DNA of 64,000 bases. Origin: Saccharibacillus brassicae. Its GTDB lineage: Bacteria; Bacillota; Bacilli; Paenibacillales; Paenibacillaceae. The notes below the pieces were generated by a model. It did not search any database and was not told the DNA's origin. It saw only the letters and a program-made list of their open reading frames with translations. Shown here in pieces: positions 42,773 to 51,234 of the stretch (positions are counted from its first letter, which is position 1; the number at the start of each line of letters is the position of its first letter). The position numbers and the translations under genes were made by a program. The DNA lies in NCBI RefSeq assembly GCF_006542275.1, contig NZ_CP041217.1:2155501-2219500 (forward strand), in the 5' to 3' direction.

Positions 42773-44050
42773 TCAAAATTTATATTTGTGCATGATCGGC
42801 ACGCCGACCCGGTTGAGCAGCGGCGACAGCAGCGCCCAGCCGGCCCGGCGATGCGGCGGCAGATGCCGGTCGTACACGGCGCTGTATTCGATCTCCGCGA
42901 CCGCGCCGCGGTTGCGCTTGAACTGCGCCGCTCCGGCGCTCTCGTGCAGCAGGCAGCCTTCTTCGGCCGCCAGGCGCAGCAGCACCGCCGACAGCATGCG
43001 GTACAGCCCGATCTCCTGCGGCACGCCCGTGTCGTAGCCGAACACGGGCGTCGTCATGATGCCGCCCTGCGCGTAATAGCCGAGCACGGCGTCCAGCCGG
43101 CCGCTTGCCCGCGAGCGCAGCGCATGCAGCTTCAGCAGATTCGACCGCAGCGCCCGCTCAAAAAAGCGCGGCGTGAACGCCGGATTGTGCGCCGAATATT
43201 TGTCGAGGTACAGCAGCCGGTACAGCTCGGCCAGCCGCGGCGCGTCGGCTTCGCCCAACTCTTCCGGCCCGCACACGTCGTAGCCGTGCTTGTCCAGCAG
43301 GCCGTAATCGCGCTTCTGCAGCCAGCGGGCTTTGGACGGAATCCGGTCCGGCGCTTCGTACAGATACACCTGGCGGCTCGGCACGAGCCGGAAGCCCATC
43401 TCCGTCAGCGCGTCGAGACAACCGGGCGTCGTGCGGCGGTTGAGCGAACGGAATACGATCGAGCGGTCCGGGAACTCCCGGAGCAGCAGGGCAACGGCCG
43501 ATGCAAGAGCCGACCCGTCAAGCGGCGGATACAGATTCGTCGACAGCAGCCGGTTGTTGACCTGGACCGCGCGGTTGAACCGCGACGCCTTGAGCAGCCA
43601 GCCGGCCGGCGTCAACAGCACGCCGAGCAGGGCGCGGGCGGCGCGCGATTCCAGCAGCGACAGCTCCTCGCGCGCGTAGCTGATGTAATGCGTGTACGGC
43701 GAGAACACGTAGGAATCGCCGTATTCGCGTTCGCCCACGCTCAGCGGAAGCGTCACGCCGAGCGATTCGCAGCGCAGGGCGCGCAGCGTCGTATCGACGT
43801 TCGCGATCAGCGCAGGCACGCCTTCGCCCTGCATGGCGGACAGCCAGCGCAGCGTGGAGGCGTCGTCCGAATCTTCGTTAGGGGACGCTTCATTATAAGA
43901 TCCTTTATTGTCAGGTTTATTATTGAAAGATTCCTTACTGTAAGTAATCTTACTCTTCGCGGATTTGGCGTCCGCAGCTTCGCGGCGGGATCGTTGTTCC
44001 GTCAGCCAGCGCTCCAGACTGTCCCCTTCATACAGGTTCCATTCGGTCAT
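42773..44050 (-). CDS. GNAT-like acyltransferase of the KAS III / ATP-grasp cluster
   Basis: 425 residues. Residues ~25-65 are Ser/Lys/Asn-rich. No strict motif was identified, but the second half (LAELYRLLYLDKYSAHNPAFTPRFFERAL, then GRLDAVLGYYAQGGIMTTPVFGYDTG and LYRMLSAVLLRLAAEEGCLLHESAGAAQFKRNRG) has the layout of GNAT-type N-acyltransferases related to FemAB. Its ATG lies 23 bases inside the ligase gene, with AGAGGAGG 10 bases upstream, so it is coupled to it. It probably transfers an acyl group to the pathway product; donor and acceptor are unknown. Confidence 0.75.
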   Translation of the reverse strand: MTEWNLYEGDSLERWLTEQRSRREAADAKSAKSKITYSKESFNNKPDNKGSYNEASPNEDSDDASTLRWLSAMQGEGVPALIANVDTTLRALRCESLGVTLPLSVGEREYGDSYVFSPYTHYISYAREELSLLESRAARALLGVLLTPAGWLLKASRFNRAVQVNNRLLSTNLYPPLDGSALASAVALLLREFPDRSIVFRSLNRRTTPGCLDALTEMGFRLVPSRQVYLYEAPDRIPSKARWLQKRDYGLLDKHGYDVCGPEELGEADAPRLAELYRLLYLDKYSAHNPAFTPRFFERALRSNLLKLHALRSRASGRLDAVLGYYAQGGIMTTPVFGYDTGVPQEIGLYRMLSAVLLRLAAEEGCLLHESAGAAQFKRNRGAVAEIEYSAVYDRHLPPHRRAGWALLSPLLNRVGVPIMHKYKF

Positions 44051-45380
44051 TCACCGCAAACCTCCTCTGCACCCGTCTCAATTTGACCGCTCCGGGCACG
44101 AAGGCGTACGGCGCGAACGCCGTCTCCGGCATGGCCGCGCCGATACGCGCGCACAGCGCAGCCAGCGCATTTTCCACGTCGGATTCGGTCTGCGCCCGCG
44201 CCTCCGTTCCGGCTGCCGCGGCCGTATCCAGTTCGATCTCAAGCCTGTCCGGCGCGTGCAGGACGGCGCGGTACGCTTCGACCCGCTCCGACGCGCCGAT
44301 AATCGCCCGCGAGACGTAGTCCGGGAACAGCGTGACGAAGCCCGTCCCGTTTGCCGCCGGCAGCACGAACAAGTCGTCGCTCCGCCCTTCAATCCGCTCG
44401 ATCGCCGTAAAGGGCGAGCCGCAGGCGCAGGACACCGGACTTTCGGTCAGCAGGTCGCCGAGCCGGTAGCGCACGATCGGCTGGGAGAAGCGGACGAAAT
44501 CGGTTACGATCGGCACGAACGTTTTGCGCTCCGCGTCCACGTATTCTTTTTCGATATGGACGACGTCTTCGTTGAGATGCAGCGTCCCGTGGCTGCACGA
44601 CGCGCCCAGAAAACCTTCGGTGCACTGGTACACCTGATGGATACGCAGACCGAAGCTCTCTTCGATCATGCGCCGGTCCAGCGGATCGAGCACTTCGGCC
44701 ATCGACACCAGATGTCCGGGCGCGATGCGGAGCCGGCCGGAGCGAACTTCGCCCGCCAGCAGGCGCAGCATCGACGGCGGCGCGGCAAGCACGCTCGGAC
44801 GCTGCGCGTTCAGCCGTTCCACGTGCCGCTCAAGCGGATGCAGCAGATCGTAGAACTCGAACGCCACCCGCCGGCTGCGCACCGATCCGTACAAATTGCT
44901 GTCGGCCCGCAGGAAAAAAGCGATCCGGTGTCCCTGAAGCAGCGGTCCGGGCAGCACGCGCTGCAAAATGGTCCCCGTCCAGGCCAACCGCTCGCGGCGG
45001 CTGACGAGAAACAACCCCCGGCTGCCCGACGTGCCGGACGACAGGCCGATCGTCAGCCCGCCGATCTCCGGCGTGAAATCGCGCGTGCGCTCTCCTTCCA
45101 GCGCCAGCTCCATCGCTTCTTCGCGGCGGACGCCCGCCGTATTGAGCGTGTCGAAATGCTCCATCATCGCTTTTTTGTCGATCTCCGGGAACCGGCGCCA
45201 GTCCCGCGTATCCAGCCCCTGCCACAGCTCCCGGTAAAAAGGCGAAGCGGCACGCACCCTGTCCAGATGGCGGAGGATGCGCGGCTCCCGCCACCGTTCC
45301 AGAGCATCGCGATCCGGTATGGCCGCGCGCCGGCGTGCCGCCGCGTACTGCATAAGAATATGTAGGGAATCGGTCTTCAT
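44028..45380 (-). CDS. Adenylate-forming enzyme, F390 synthetase / phenylacetate-CoA ligase-like
   Basis: 450 residues; start 45380 with AGGAGG 9 bases upstream. The AMP-binding P-loop is LTIGLSSGTSGSRGLFLVSR; VYQCTEGFLG and VRYRLGDLLTE are the later ATP-contact motifs, and RSDDLFVLPAANG opens the C-terminal lid. A Cys pair (CACG) sits between VRYRLGD and the lid, as in coenzyme F390 synthetase-related proteins. It should activate a carboxylic acid as acyl-AMP. Within this cluster it could activate a beta-hydroxy or fatty acid intermediate, by inference only. Confidence 0.85.
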   Translation of the reverse strand: MKTDSLHILMQYAAARRRAAIPDRDALERWREPRILRHLDRVRAASPFYRELWQGLDTRDWRRFPEIDKKAMMEHFDTLNTAGVRREEAMELALEGERTRDFTPEIGGLTIGLSSGTSGSRGLFLVSRRERLAWTGTILQRVLPGPLLQGHRIAFFLRADSNLYGSVRSRRVAFEFYDLLHPLERHVERLNAQRPSVLAAPPSMLRLLAGEVRSGRLRIAPGHLVSMAEVLDPLDRRMIEESFGLRIHQVYQCTEGFLGASCSHGTLHLNEDVVHIEKEYVDAERKTFVPIVTDFVRFSQPIVRYRLGDLLTESPVSCACGSPFTAIERIEGRSDDLFVLPAANGTGFVTLFPDYVSRAIIGASERVEAYRAVLHAPDRLEIELDTAAAAGTEARAQTESDVENALAALCARIGAAMPETAFAPYAFVPGAVKLRRVQRRFAVNDRMEPV

Positions 45381-45431
45381 CGGCAGGTTCCTCCTGTTTG
45401 AAATGCGAATGTTCGGCGCAAAAGTTCGAGC

Positions 45432-45668
45432 GGCGCGCCCGAAGCGGAAAGTTCGGCGGTCGGCGGCGCATGCGCATGCCTCGCGCGGACGACGCGATTG
45501 AGGCGGGATGGGGCCGCAGGCCTTGCATAGCCCGCGCGGACGGCGCGATTGAGGCGGGATGGGCCTCAGGCGTTGCATAGCCCGCGCGGACGGCGCGATT
45601 GAGGCGGGATGGGCCTCAGGCGTTGCATAGCCCGCGCGGACGGCGCGCCCGAAGCGGAAAGTTCGGCG
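45432..45668. repeat. Minisatellite: three 50-bp tandem units flanked by a 27-bp direct repeat
   Basis: Units at 45491-45540, 45541-45590 and 45591-45640; the last two are identical and the first differs at a few positions. A sequence starting GGCGCGCCCGAAGCGG occurs on both sides (45432-45458 and 45642-45668). The 50-bp period is not a multiple of three and no gene crosses it. It lies between the MBL-fold and adenylate-forming genes. Confidence 0.92.
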
Positions 45669-45671
45669 CCC

Positions 45672-46712
45672 TTATAGCGGGCTGCCGCCTATCGCGTAGG
45701 CGGCTTCCGCTTCCGGGCAGTGCGAAGCGACGATGCGCAGCTCCGGGAAAGCTTCGTGCAGCCCGCGCAGCGCGCGGAAGCTGTCCGCGTAGGCGCGGCG
45801 GTCAGGCATGATAACGCCCGCAAGCGCGCTGGGCGGGCGGTCTTCCCGGTAAGCCGCCGCCGACCAGGCGGCATCGGCGCACAGCAGCGCCGGTCCGCGG
45901 GCCGTGCGCAGCAGCAGCCCGATCTGCCCGTAGGCATGGCCGGGCAGATCGACGGCGAGCAGGCTGCCGTCGCCGAGCACGTCGGTCAGGCGCCGCCAGG
46001 CAAAGCCGGGCAGGAACCCTTCCGGCACGTCGACGCGCGACTCCGGCGCGAACGGCCGCGCCCGGCGGTCGAAATCGCCGGGCAGCAGCCCCGGCAGGAA
46101 TCCGCGCTTGACCGCGCCGATCCCGCGCAGTCCGCGCATCTTGTCGAGCGCTTCGCGCTCGTACAAAAAGGACGCCTGCGGAAAATCGCGCAGTCCCGCC
46201 ACATGGTCGGCGTGAAAATGCGAGATAATAATGCGGCCGACCGCTTCCGGCCGCATGCCCGCGGCCCGCAGCCGTTCGGCCGCGCTCTGCCCGGCTTCGA
46301 ACTGCACCGGAGTCGTGATCCGGTACAGCCGTTCCGGGAACGGGTCCGTCTCGCGGAAAAAGCGGTCCGAATAGCCCGTATCGAACAGGATCAGGCCGTG
46401 CCGCGGATGGCGGATACAGGCGAACAGCGCCGGAATACGGACGCTGCGCAGCCGGCCGCCCCGGATCGTGACCCATTCCGGATGGCGGCAGCTTCCGGTC
46501 GGGAACAGCCTGAGTTCCACTCTGGGCGCGGGTCCGCCGGCCAGTTCCCAGAGCGAATCCAGCGCGGAAGGAGTCGGGCGCACGCCCGTTTTTGCCTCGT
46601 CCGATTCGGCAGTTCTCTCCGCATGCCTATTGGCGTTCGGGTTGACGTTCGGGTTGGCTTTCCTGTTGGAGTTCCGTTCGACGTTCGCTTCGGTATTCAA
46701 TTTGATTTTCAA
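45672..46712 (-). CDS. Metallo-beta-lactamase-fold hydrolase
   Basis: 346 residues from a TTG start at 46712 with GGAAGGAG upstream, overlapping the epimerase stop (TTGA). The first ~45 residues are Asn-rich (RKANPNVNPNANRHAERTAE) and look disordered. The core has FDTGYSD, the zinc motif ISHFHADHVAGL, DLPGHAYGQIGLLL, LLCADAAW, and a late ASHCPE. The order resembles the N-acyl-homoserine-lactonase branch of the superfamily. In the cluster it could open a lactone or cleave a thioester; this is inference. Confidence 0.88.
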   Translation of the reverse strand: MKIKLNTEANVERNSNRKANPNVNPNANRHAERTAESDEAKTGVRPTPSALDSLWELAGGPAPRVELRLFPTGSCRHPEWVTIRGGRLRSVRIPALFACIRHPRHGLILFDTGYSDRFFRETDPFPERLYRITTPVQFEAGQSAAERLRAAGMRPEAVGRIIISHFHADHVAGLRDFPQASFLYEREALDKMRGLRGIGAVKRGFLPGLLPGDFDRRARPFAPESRVDVPEGFLPGFAWRRLTDVLGDGSLLAVDLPGHAYGQIGLLLRTARGPALLCADAAWSAAAYREDRPPSALAGVIMPDRRAYADSFRALRGLHEAFPELRIVASHCPEAEAAYAIGGSPL

Positions 46713-47722
46713 CGCGATCGCTCTCCTTCCTGCCCGGTCCACCATTCGACGAAACGGTCCAGCCCTTCTTCGATGCCGACGAGCGGTTCGTAGCCGAGTC
46801 CGCTCCGCGCGGCGCCGATATCCAGCGTTTGGCTGCTGCCGAGCATGCCGACCAGCGCGCGGGTCAGCATCGGTTCGCCGCCCGAAGGCCGCAGCCGCGC
46901 GGCGCTTTCCATCAGGGAGGCGAGTGCATAAGCGGCGGCAAAAGACAGCTTTTTGCCGCGCAGCGGACGGCCCAGCTTCGCGAACAGCAGCCCGGCGGCC
47001 GCAGCCAAAGCAATCGGCGCGCCTCCGCTTATGTTATAAATGCGGGCGCCGTCCGAAAGTTCCGCCGGGGCGAACGCGGCCAGCTTGAGCGCGCGGACCG
47101 CGTCGTCCACGTACGTCAGGTCGATCAGCGCCTCACCTCCGCCGATCAGCGGCACGCCCGTCCGGCCGTTGGCTTCGATCAGCCGGGGCAGGATCGTGAG
47201 ATCTCCCGGCCCGTACAAAGCGCGGGGCCGCAGCACGATCGCGTCCAGCCCGAGCCGGCGCACGCGTTCGACTTCCTGTTCCGCCAGCCGTTTGGTCCGG
47301 GCGTACGCGCTGATCGGCTTCGCGGGCAGCGGATCGTGTTCCCGCACGCCGATCCGGGCTTTGGCCCCGAAATACAGGCTCGGCGTGGAGATATGTACGA
47401 GGCGGGACACGCCGGCGCGCAGGCAGGCTTCCGCCACATTCGCCGTGCCGTTCACATTCGCCGCCATGAACGTCTCTTCCCGTCCCCACGCAGCGGAATG
47501 CGCGCCGCAGTGGATCACGGCGTCGAATCCCGTGCCTATCGCCCGCCCGATAGCTTCCGCATCGTCCAGTTCCGCGCGGACGAAGCGGATTCCGCTCTGC
47601 TCCAGCCGCTCGCCGGCCTGTACGCTTCGGCCCAAGCCGGTCACTTCGTGTCCGTCTTCCAGCAGGCTTCGCGCCGTATGCCCGCCCAAAAACCCGGTCG
47701 CTCCGGTCACCAAAATCTTCAT
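46709..47722 (-). CDS. NAD-dependent epimerase/dehydratase family (extended SDR)
   Basis: 337 residues; start 47722 with GGAGG 8 bases upstream. Nucleotide motif TGATGFLGG, VIHCGAHSAAWG, catalytic YxxxK in SAYARTKRLAE, with HISTPSLYFG before it. The C-terminal LRPRALYGPGDLTILPRLIEA and YVDDAVRAL fit the 3-beta-hydroxysteroid dehydrogenase / OleD-like branch. It probably reduces or epimerises an oxo intermediate with NAD(P)H. It overlaps the downstream MBL gene. Confidence 0.9.
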   Translation of the reverse strand: MKILVTGATGFLGGHTARSLLEDGHEVTGLGRSVQAGERLEQSGIRFVRAELDDAEAIGRAIGTGFDAVIHCGAHSAAWGREETFMAANVNGTANVAEACLRAGVSRLVHISTPSLYFGAKARIGVREHDPLPAKPISAYARTKRLAEQEVERVRRLGLDAIVLRPRALYGPGDLTILPRLIEANGRTGVPLIGGGEALIDLTYVDDAVRALKLAAFAPAELSDGARIYNISGGAPIALAAAAGLLFAKLGRPLRGKKLSFAAAYALASLMESAARLRPSGGEPMLTRALVGMLGSSQTLDIGAARSGLGYEPLVGIEEGLDRFVEWWTGQEGERSR

Positions 47723-47775
47723 TTTCCGTCCCTCCAGAGGCCGTGATGTTGAATTTTGCCCGTAAATTTCGGCGC

Positions 47776-47957
47776 TGTGTACAACTTTTTCCAAAACAAA
47801 TTTTTCATTCATCCACAGAAAAGGGGGGTGGTTATCCACGTTGTCCACGGTTTTTCCCCAATTTGGACACGAAATAGCCTAAAACAGTCCTTTTAGACAC
47901 TTCTCCACATGTGGATAACTTTTTTTCGCCCAAGGGGTTGTCCCTCCCTTATGCACA
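47776..47957. promoter_or_regulatory. Cluster of DnaA-box-like 9-mers in an AT-rich gap
   Basis: Against TTATNCACA: perfect boxes at 47910-47918 (reverse) and 47949-47957; one mismatch at 47776-47784 (reverse), 47809-47817, 47832-47840 and 47901-47909; two mismatches at 47841-47849. The boxes at 47901 and 47910 form an inverted pair. No dnaA or dnaN gene is near, so this is probably an accessory DnaA-binding cluster, not oriC. The 340-base gap around it has no gene. Confidence 0.65.
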
Positions 47958-48062
47958 CGCAGCGCCCGGTATCCTTTTGGCAGGATCTCTCCGGGACGGA
48001 CTTTGTATCCGCGACACCTCGGCGGGCTGCCGGAATCGCGTCCGGGCCGAACGGCCTTCGCT

Positions 48063-49547
48063 TCAATCGTTCGGACGGGCGGCTCGCCCGTCGATCCCTT
48101 CTTCCCCGATCGGCTGGCCGTCCCAGCCGATATCGGCTACCGAAGCTTCCGACAGCGAACCTCCGATCGAACGCGCGCGGCGGCGAAGTTCCAGCATCAT
48201 GCGCAGCGCCTGCGGCAGCACGCGGGCGTCGCCGCGCCGCAGCAGCACGTCGCGCGAGCCGCGCAAATCGCGCAGCCAGCCGGCAAACCGCCTGGGCCGC
48301 GTCAGCTGGCCCAGTCCGCTGCCGAGCATCGGCAGCAGCAGCATCGGCGTCCTCGCCGGCCGGGCCAGAATCACGGCGTCCACCGTATCCGGCCGCGCCA
48401 GCGCATCCGTCAGGTCCGGAACGCGCCGACGATCGCCGGACGCGGACAGCTCCGCGTGCTCCGCGTCCCCGCGCGAAGTTCCGCCGCCCGCGGCCTGCGG
48501 CGCAAGCAGCAGATGCACGCCGCTTGTGGCGCGCGGATTGCATTCGATCGGCAGCAGCTCCCCTTCCTCCGTCCGGATGAAGTCGAACGCCAGCTGACCG
48601 CTGAAGTTCGTCCGCTCCACGAAGCGGACCACCCATTCCCGCACCTGCGGATCGGCGTCGGGTTCGAAGCAGACGGACGCTCCGCTCGCCGTCTGCGGCG
48701 CGCGATACGCCGCGTGCGCGAGCAGCCGCCCTTCGTGCGCCGCTCCGTACGTGCACAGCAGCTCGCCCGCGGCGTAGCGCTGCGCCACCCACGACCCGCC
48801 CGCGCGGCGCGCATGCTCGCGCGCTTCGCCGAGCGAGCCGTGCCGGGACACCCCGGCCGAGAACCGGGAAAACTCCGGCTTCAGCACATAAGCCGGATCG
48901 CCGGGCGCCGTCCGCGGAATCCGCCCTTCGATGCGCGCTTCTTCGCGGCCGCTTCCCCGGCCCCCGCCGCCGGATAGCGCTTCGCTCGGGGCCGCTCCGC
49001 CTTCGCCCACGCTTTCCCCGGCTCCGCTTGGCGCCACGCCCGTCCACTGGGCTTCACTCCCAGCTTCCCGGCCTTCCTCCGCGTCTCCCCCGACCTCTCC
49101 GCTATCTCCGGCGCTTCCGCCAGCCCCATCCGCAAACGTCAGCCGCACCGTTTCCGGCACGGCCAACCCCAACCGCGCGCACAGCGCGATAAACGCCCAT
49201 TTGCTGTGCAGTTCGCGCAGCGTCCCCAGCGGGGGCGCGAGCACGCGGCAGTCCGGGCCGAAGCTGCCCCGGTACGCGGAAACGTAGAAGATTTCCTCGC
49301 AGGTCGGCAGCAGCAGACCGATACCCTCGCGGCGCACGATGTCGCGCAGCGCAGCCGCGTAGCCCGCCGGGTCCTGCGCCGGCGGCGGCACGCGGAAGCT
49401 CCGCTTGACCGCGCGCGAAGCCGCGCACAGCGGATGCTCCAGACTCTCGGCGGCATACACCTCCGCGCCTCTCGCCGCGAAAGCGCGCGCCAGGTCCAGC
49501 GCGCAAGGCGCGCGGCCGCCCGTAATCAGAACGCGCAGCCCGTTCAT
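48063..49547 (-). CDS. ATP-grasp ligase with low-complexity insert
   Basis: 494 residues; start 49547, GGGGGAG close upstream. The N-terminal pre-ATP-grasp fold begins MNGLRVLITGGRAPCALDLARAFAARGAEV. After LAVPETVRLTF comes a ~75-residue Gly/Glu/Ser-rich insert, then the ATP-grasp domain (YVLKPEFSRFSAGVS; LAFDFIRTEEGELLPIECNPRATSGVHLL, the metal-binding Glu and Asn). ATP-grasp enzymes join a carboxylate, through acyl phosphate, to an amine or thiol. In this cluster it could ligate an amino acid to an acyl chain. It follows the KAS III gene by 53 bases. Confidence 0.88.
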   Translation of the reverse strand: MNGLRVLITGGRAPCALDLARAFAARGAEVYAAESLEHPLCAASRAVKRSFRVPPPAQDPAGYAAALRDIVRREGIGLLLPTCEEIFYVSAYRGSFGPDCRVLAPPLGTLRELHSKWAFIALCARLGLAVPETVRLTFADGAGGSAGDSGEVGGDAEEGREAGSEAQWTGVAPSGAGESVGEGGAAPSEALSGGGGRGSGREEARIEGRIPRTAPGDPAYVLKPEFSRFSAGVSRHGSLGEAREHARRAGGSWVAQRYAAGELLCTYGAAHEGRLLAHAAYRAPQTASGASVCFEPDADPQVREWVVRFVERTNFSGQLAFDFIRTEEGELLPIECNPRATSGVHLLLAPQAAGGGTSRGDAEHAELSASGDRRRVPDLTDALARPDTVDAVILARPARTPMLLLPMLGSGLGQLTRPRRFAGWLRDLRGSRDVLLRRGDARVLPQALRMMLELRRRARSIGGSLSEASVADIGWDGQPIGEEGIDGRAARPND

Positions 49548-49600
49548 GACGTCTCCCCCTTCTTGGGGCCGTCGCCCCGCGTGTCCATGCGCCGCGCGCC

Positions 49601-50599
49601 TCAATAGACCAGCGCGATCCCGCCGAGCGACAGCCCGGCCGACGTGCCGACCAACAGCACGTTGTCGCCGCGTTCCAGCCGACCTTCGCGCACGGCCCGG
49701 TCCAGCCCGAGCGGAATCGAAGCGGCGATGACGTTGCCGTAATGCGGCGCGATATAGAGCATTTGCTCCTCGCTGATGCCCAGCTTGCGCTGAAGCAGCC
49801 GCATGGCCATCACGCTGCCCTGATGCGGCACGACGAGCTTGAAGTCGGCCATGGACAAGCCGGCGCCGCCCAGCAGTTCCTGCATGAACGCCGGCAGCAG
49901 GCGCGAAGCCTGGCGGAAGATGCCTTCGCCGTCCATCGAGAACAGGTAATCGGCGGCCGCAGCGGAGCTGTAGGACGCAGACGGCAGGCCGCTGCCTCCG
50001 CCCCGGATCTCCGAATGGCGCGCGCCTGCGCTGTGCGTCGTCATCCGGGCATGCAGGATGCGCGAAGGCTCGCCCGCAGCGGAGCGTTCCACGACCGCGG
50101 CGGCGGCTCCGTCGCCGAACAGCGCCGCGCTTTCTTTGTCGGACCAGTTCAGCCCTTTGGACGCGATCTCGCTGGACACGATCAGCACCCGGCGATAGCG
50201 GCCCGCGTCCACGAGATACGACAGCGTGTCGAGCGCGGTCACGAAGCTCAGGCAGGTCGCATTGATGTCGAAGCACGGCACGCCGGATTCTTCTTCGCCC
50301 AGCGCGCGCTGGATCAGCGCGGCCGTGCACGGAATCGGCTGCTCCATCGTACCGCTTGCGCAGACGAGGCAGTCCATATCGGCAAAAGCCAGTCCGGCTC
50401 TCTCCAGCGCTTCGCGGGCCGCTTCCGCACCCATCTGCGAAGCGGTCTCCGCGCCGACGAAATGCCGGTTGGCCACGCTCGTCTTGCGCATGACCCAGCC
50501 CGGTTCGGTCCCCAGCCTGTCGTCGATCTGTGCGGCCGATATGCCGACTCCCGGCAAATACCGTCCCGTTCCCGTAATTTTGACATGACGCGCTTCCAT
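49601..50599 (-). CDS. 3-oxoacyl-ACP synthase III (FabH)-like enzyme
   Basis: 332 residues; start 50599 with GGGGG 7 bases upstream. Thiolase fold with the KAS III triad: Cys in FDINATCLSFVTALD, His in KLVVPHQGSVMA, Asn in APHYGNVIAASIPLGL; GDGAAAAVVE and the end GTSAGLSLGGIALVY are conserved. Start HVKITGTGRYLPG is typical. It condenses an acyl thioester with another acyl or malonyl thioester. As it sits away from fab genes and beside an ATP-grasp ligase, a specialised pathway is likelier than housekeeping FabH. First gene of the cluster. Confidence 0.92.
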   Translation of the reverse strand: MEARHVKITGTGRYLPGVGISAAQIDDRLGTEPGWVMRKTSVANRHFVGAETASQMGAEAAREALERAGLAFADMDCLVCASGTMEQPIPCTAALIQRALGEEESGVPCFDINATCLSFVTALDTLSYLVDAGRYRRVLIVSSEIASKGLNWSDKESAALFGDGAAAAVVERSAAGEPSRILHARMTTHSAGARHSEIRGGGSGLPSASYSSAAAADYLFSMDGEGIFRQASRLLPAFMQELLGGAGLSMADFKLVVPHQGSVMAMRLLQRKLGISEEQMLYIAPHYGNVIAASIPLGLDRAVREGRLERGDNVLLVGTSAGLSLGGIALVY

Positions 50600-50693
50600 A
50601 ACCATTCCCCCTACCGAGTATCTGACCCCACCCTCCGGCGTTTGCCGGCCGCGAATTCGTGATCGGCGGCCGACCGCTTCGGGTTTTGTCTTC

Positions 50694-50699
50694 ATTATA
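50694..50699 (-). promoter_or_regulatory. -10 element of the KAS III gene
   Basis: TATAAT on the minus strand, about 95 bases before the KAS III start; the -35 region is a poor match. This would be the start of the 42.8-50.6 kb cluster transcript. Confidence 0.4.
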
Positions 50700-50771
50700 C
50701 GACGGACGGTCCGCGCGGTTTCTCACATTCGCCGCGCTTCGGCCGTTCCAACCTTCATTCACACGCCCAAA

Positions 50772-50813
50772 CAAAAAAAATCGCTTCCGGTTCGAGGCTC
50801 AAAAAGAGCGATT
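50772..50813 (-). terminator. Terminator of the ydjO-like gene
   Basis: AATCGCT / AGCGATT arms, loop of about 21 bases, followed on the minus strand by eight T. Confidence 0.65.
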
Positions 50814-50888
50814 CGTACCGAAAACGATTTGATGTTGGGTCTTCAATGAACTCATGTATGGCGCTTGCTTTCGACCGGTCTGCCGGTC

Positions 50889-51104
50889 TTACTTGTTCTG
50901 CGCTTTAGGATCTCCGGTCGGATTGGCCAGCACCGGAAGCATTTTCGTATCCCGTTTCATCGAAGACGAGCAGATCGGACACTTCGGTTCATCCTCGAAC
51001 GAAAAGTTGTCTCTCATCCAGCCCTTGCAGTCTTCCTGCTCGCAAGTCCATACCGCGGTGCTTTCTTTCACAAGTTCCTCGTCCTGTTTTTTACGAAAAT
51101 ACAT
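50889..51104 (-). CDS. Cold-inducible protein, YdjO-like
   Basis: 71 residues. A four-Cys zinc-ribbon pattern (WTCEQEDCKGWMRDNFSFEDEPKCPICSS) is the core of the YdjO family, named from cold induction in Bacillus subtilis. The role is unknown, perhaps RNA or protein binding. It lies next to, and on the same strand as, a cold-shock protein gene, with a terminator in between. Confidence 0.88.
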   Translation of the reverse strand: MYFRKKQDEELVKESTAVWTCEQEDCKGWMRDNFSFEDEPKCPICSSSMKRDTKMLPVLANPTGDPKAQNK

Positions 51105-51183
51105 GCTCGATGCCTCCCCGCATTTGATAGGGGCCGCAGCCGGTCCCGGTATATGTTAATCGTTAAAAAGTTGTCTCCAAGTG

Positions 51184-51221
51184 AAAAAGGACTGCCCCCA
51201 ACGCATGGTTAAGAGCAGTCC
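51184..51221 (-). terminator. Terminator of the cold-shock protein gene
   Basis: GGACTGC / GCAGTCC arms with a TTTTTC tail on the minus strand, 14 bases past the csp stop. Confidence 0.85.
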
Positions 51222-51234
51222 GTTCATTGAGTTC

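Noticed and set aside
45381-45578. N-terminal extension of the adenylate-forming enzyme to 45578
   Set aside because: It would be encoded by the 50-bp minisatellite; the start at 45380 has AGGAGG and matches the family.
47776-47957. Chromosomal origin oriC
   Set aside because: No dnaA, dnaN or other origin genes are adjacent, so the DnaA boxes are treated as an accessory cluster.
48063-50774. 903-residue minus-strand frame spanning the KAS III and ATP-grasp genes
   Set aside because: The upstream part is an out-of-frame shadow of the KAS III gene; the ATP-grasp gene starts at 49547 with its own SD.
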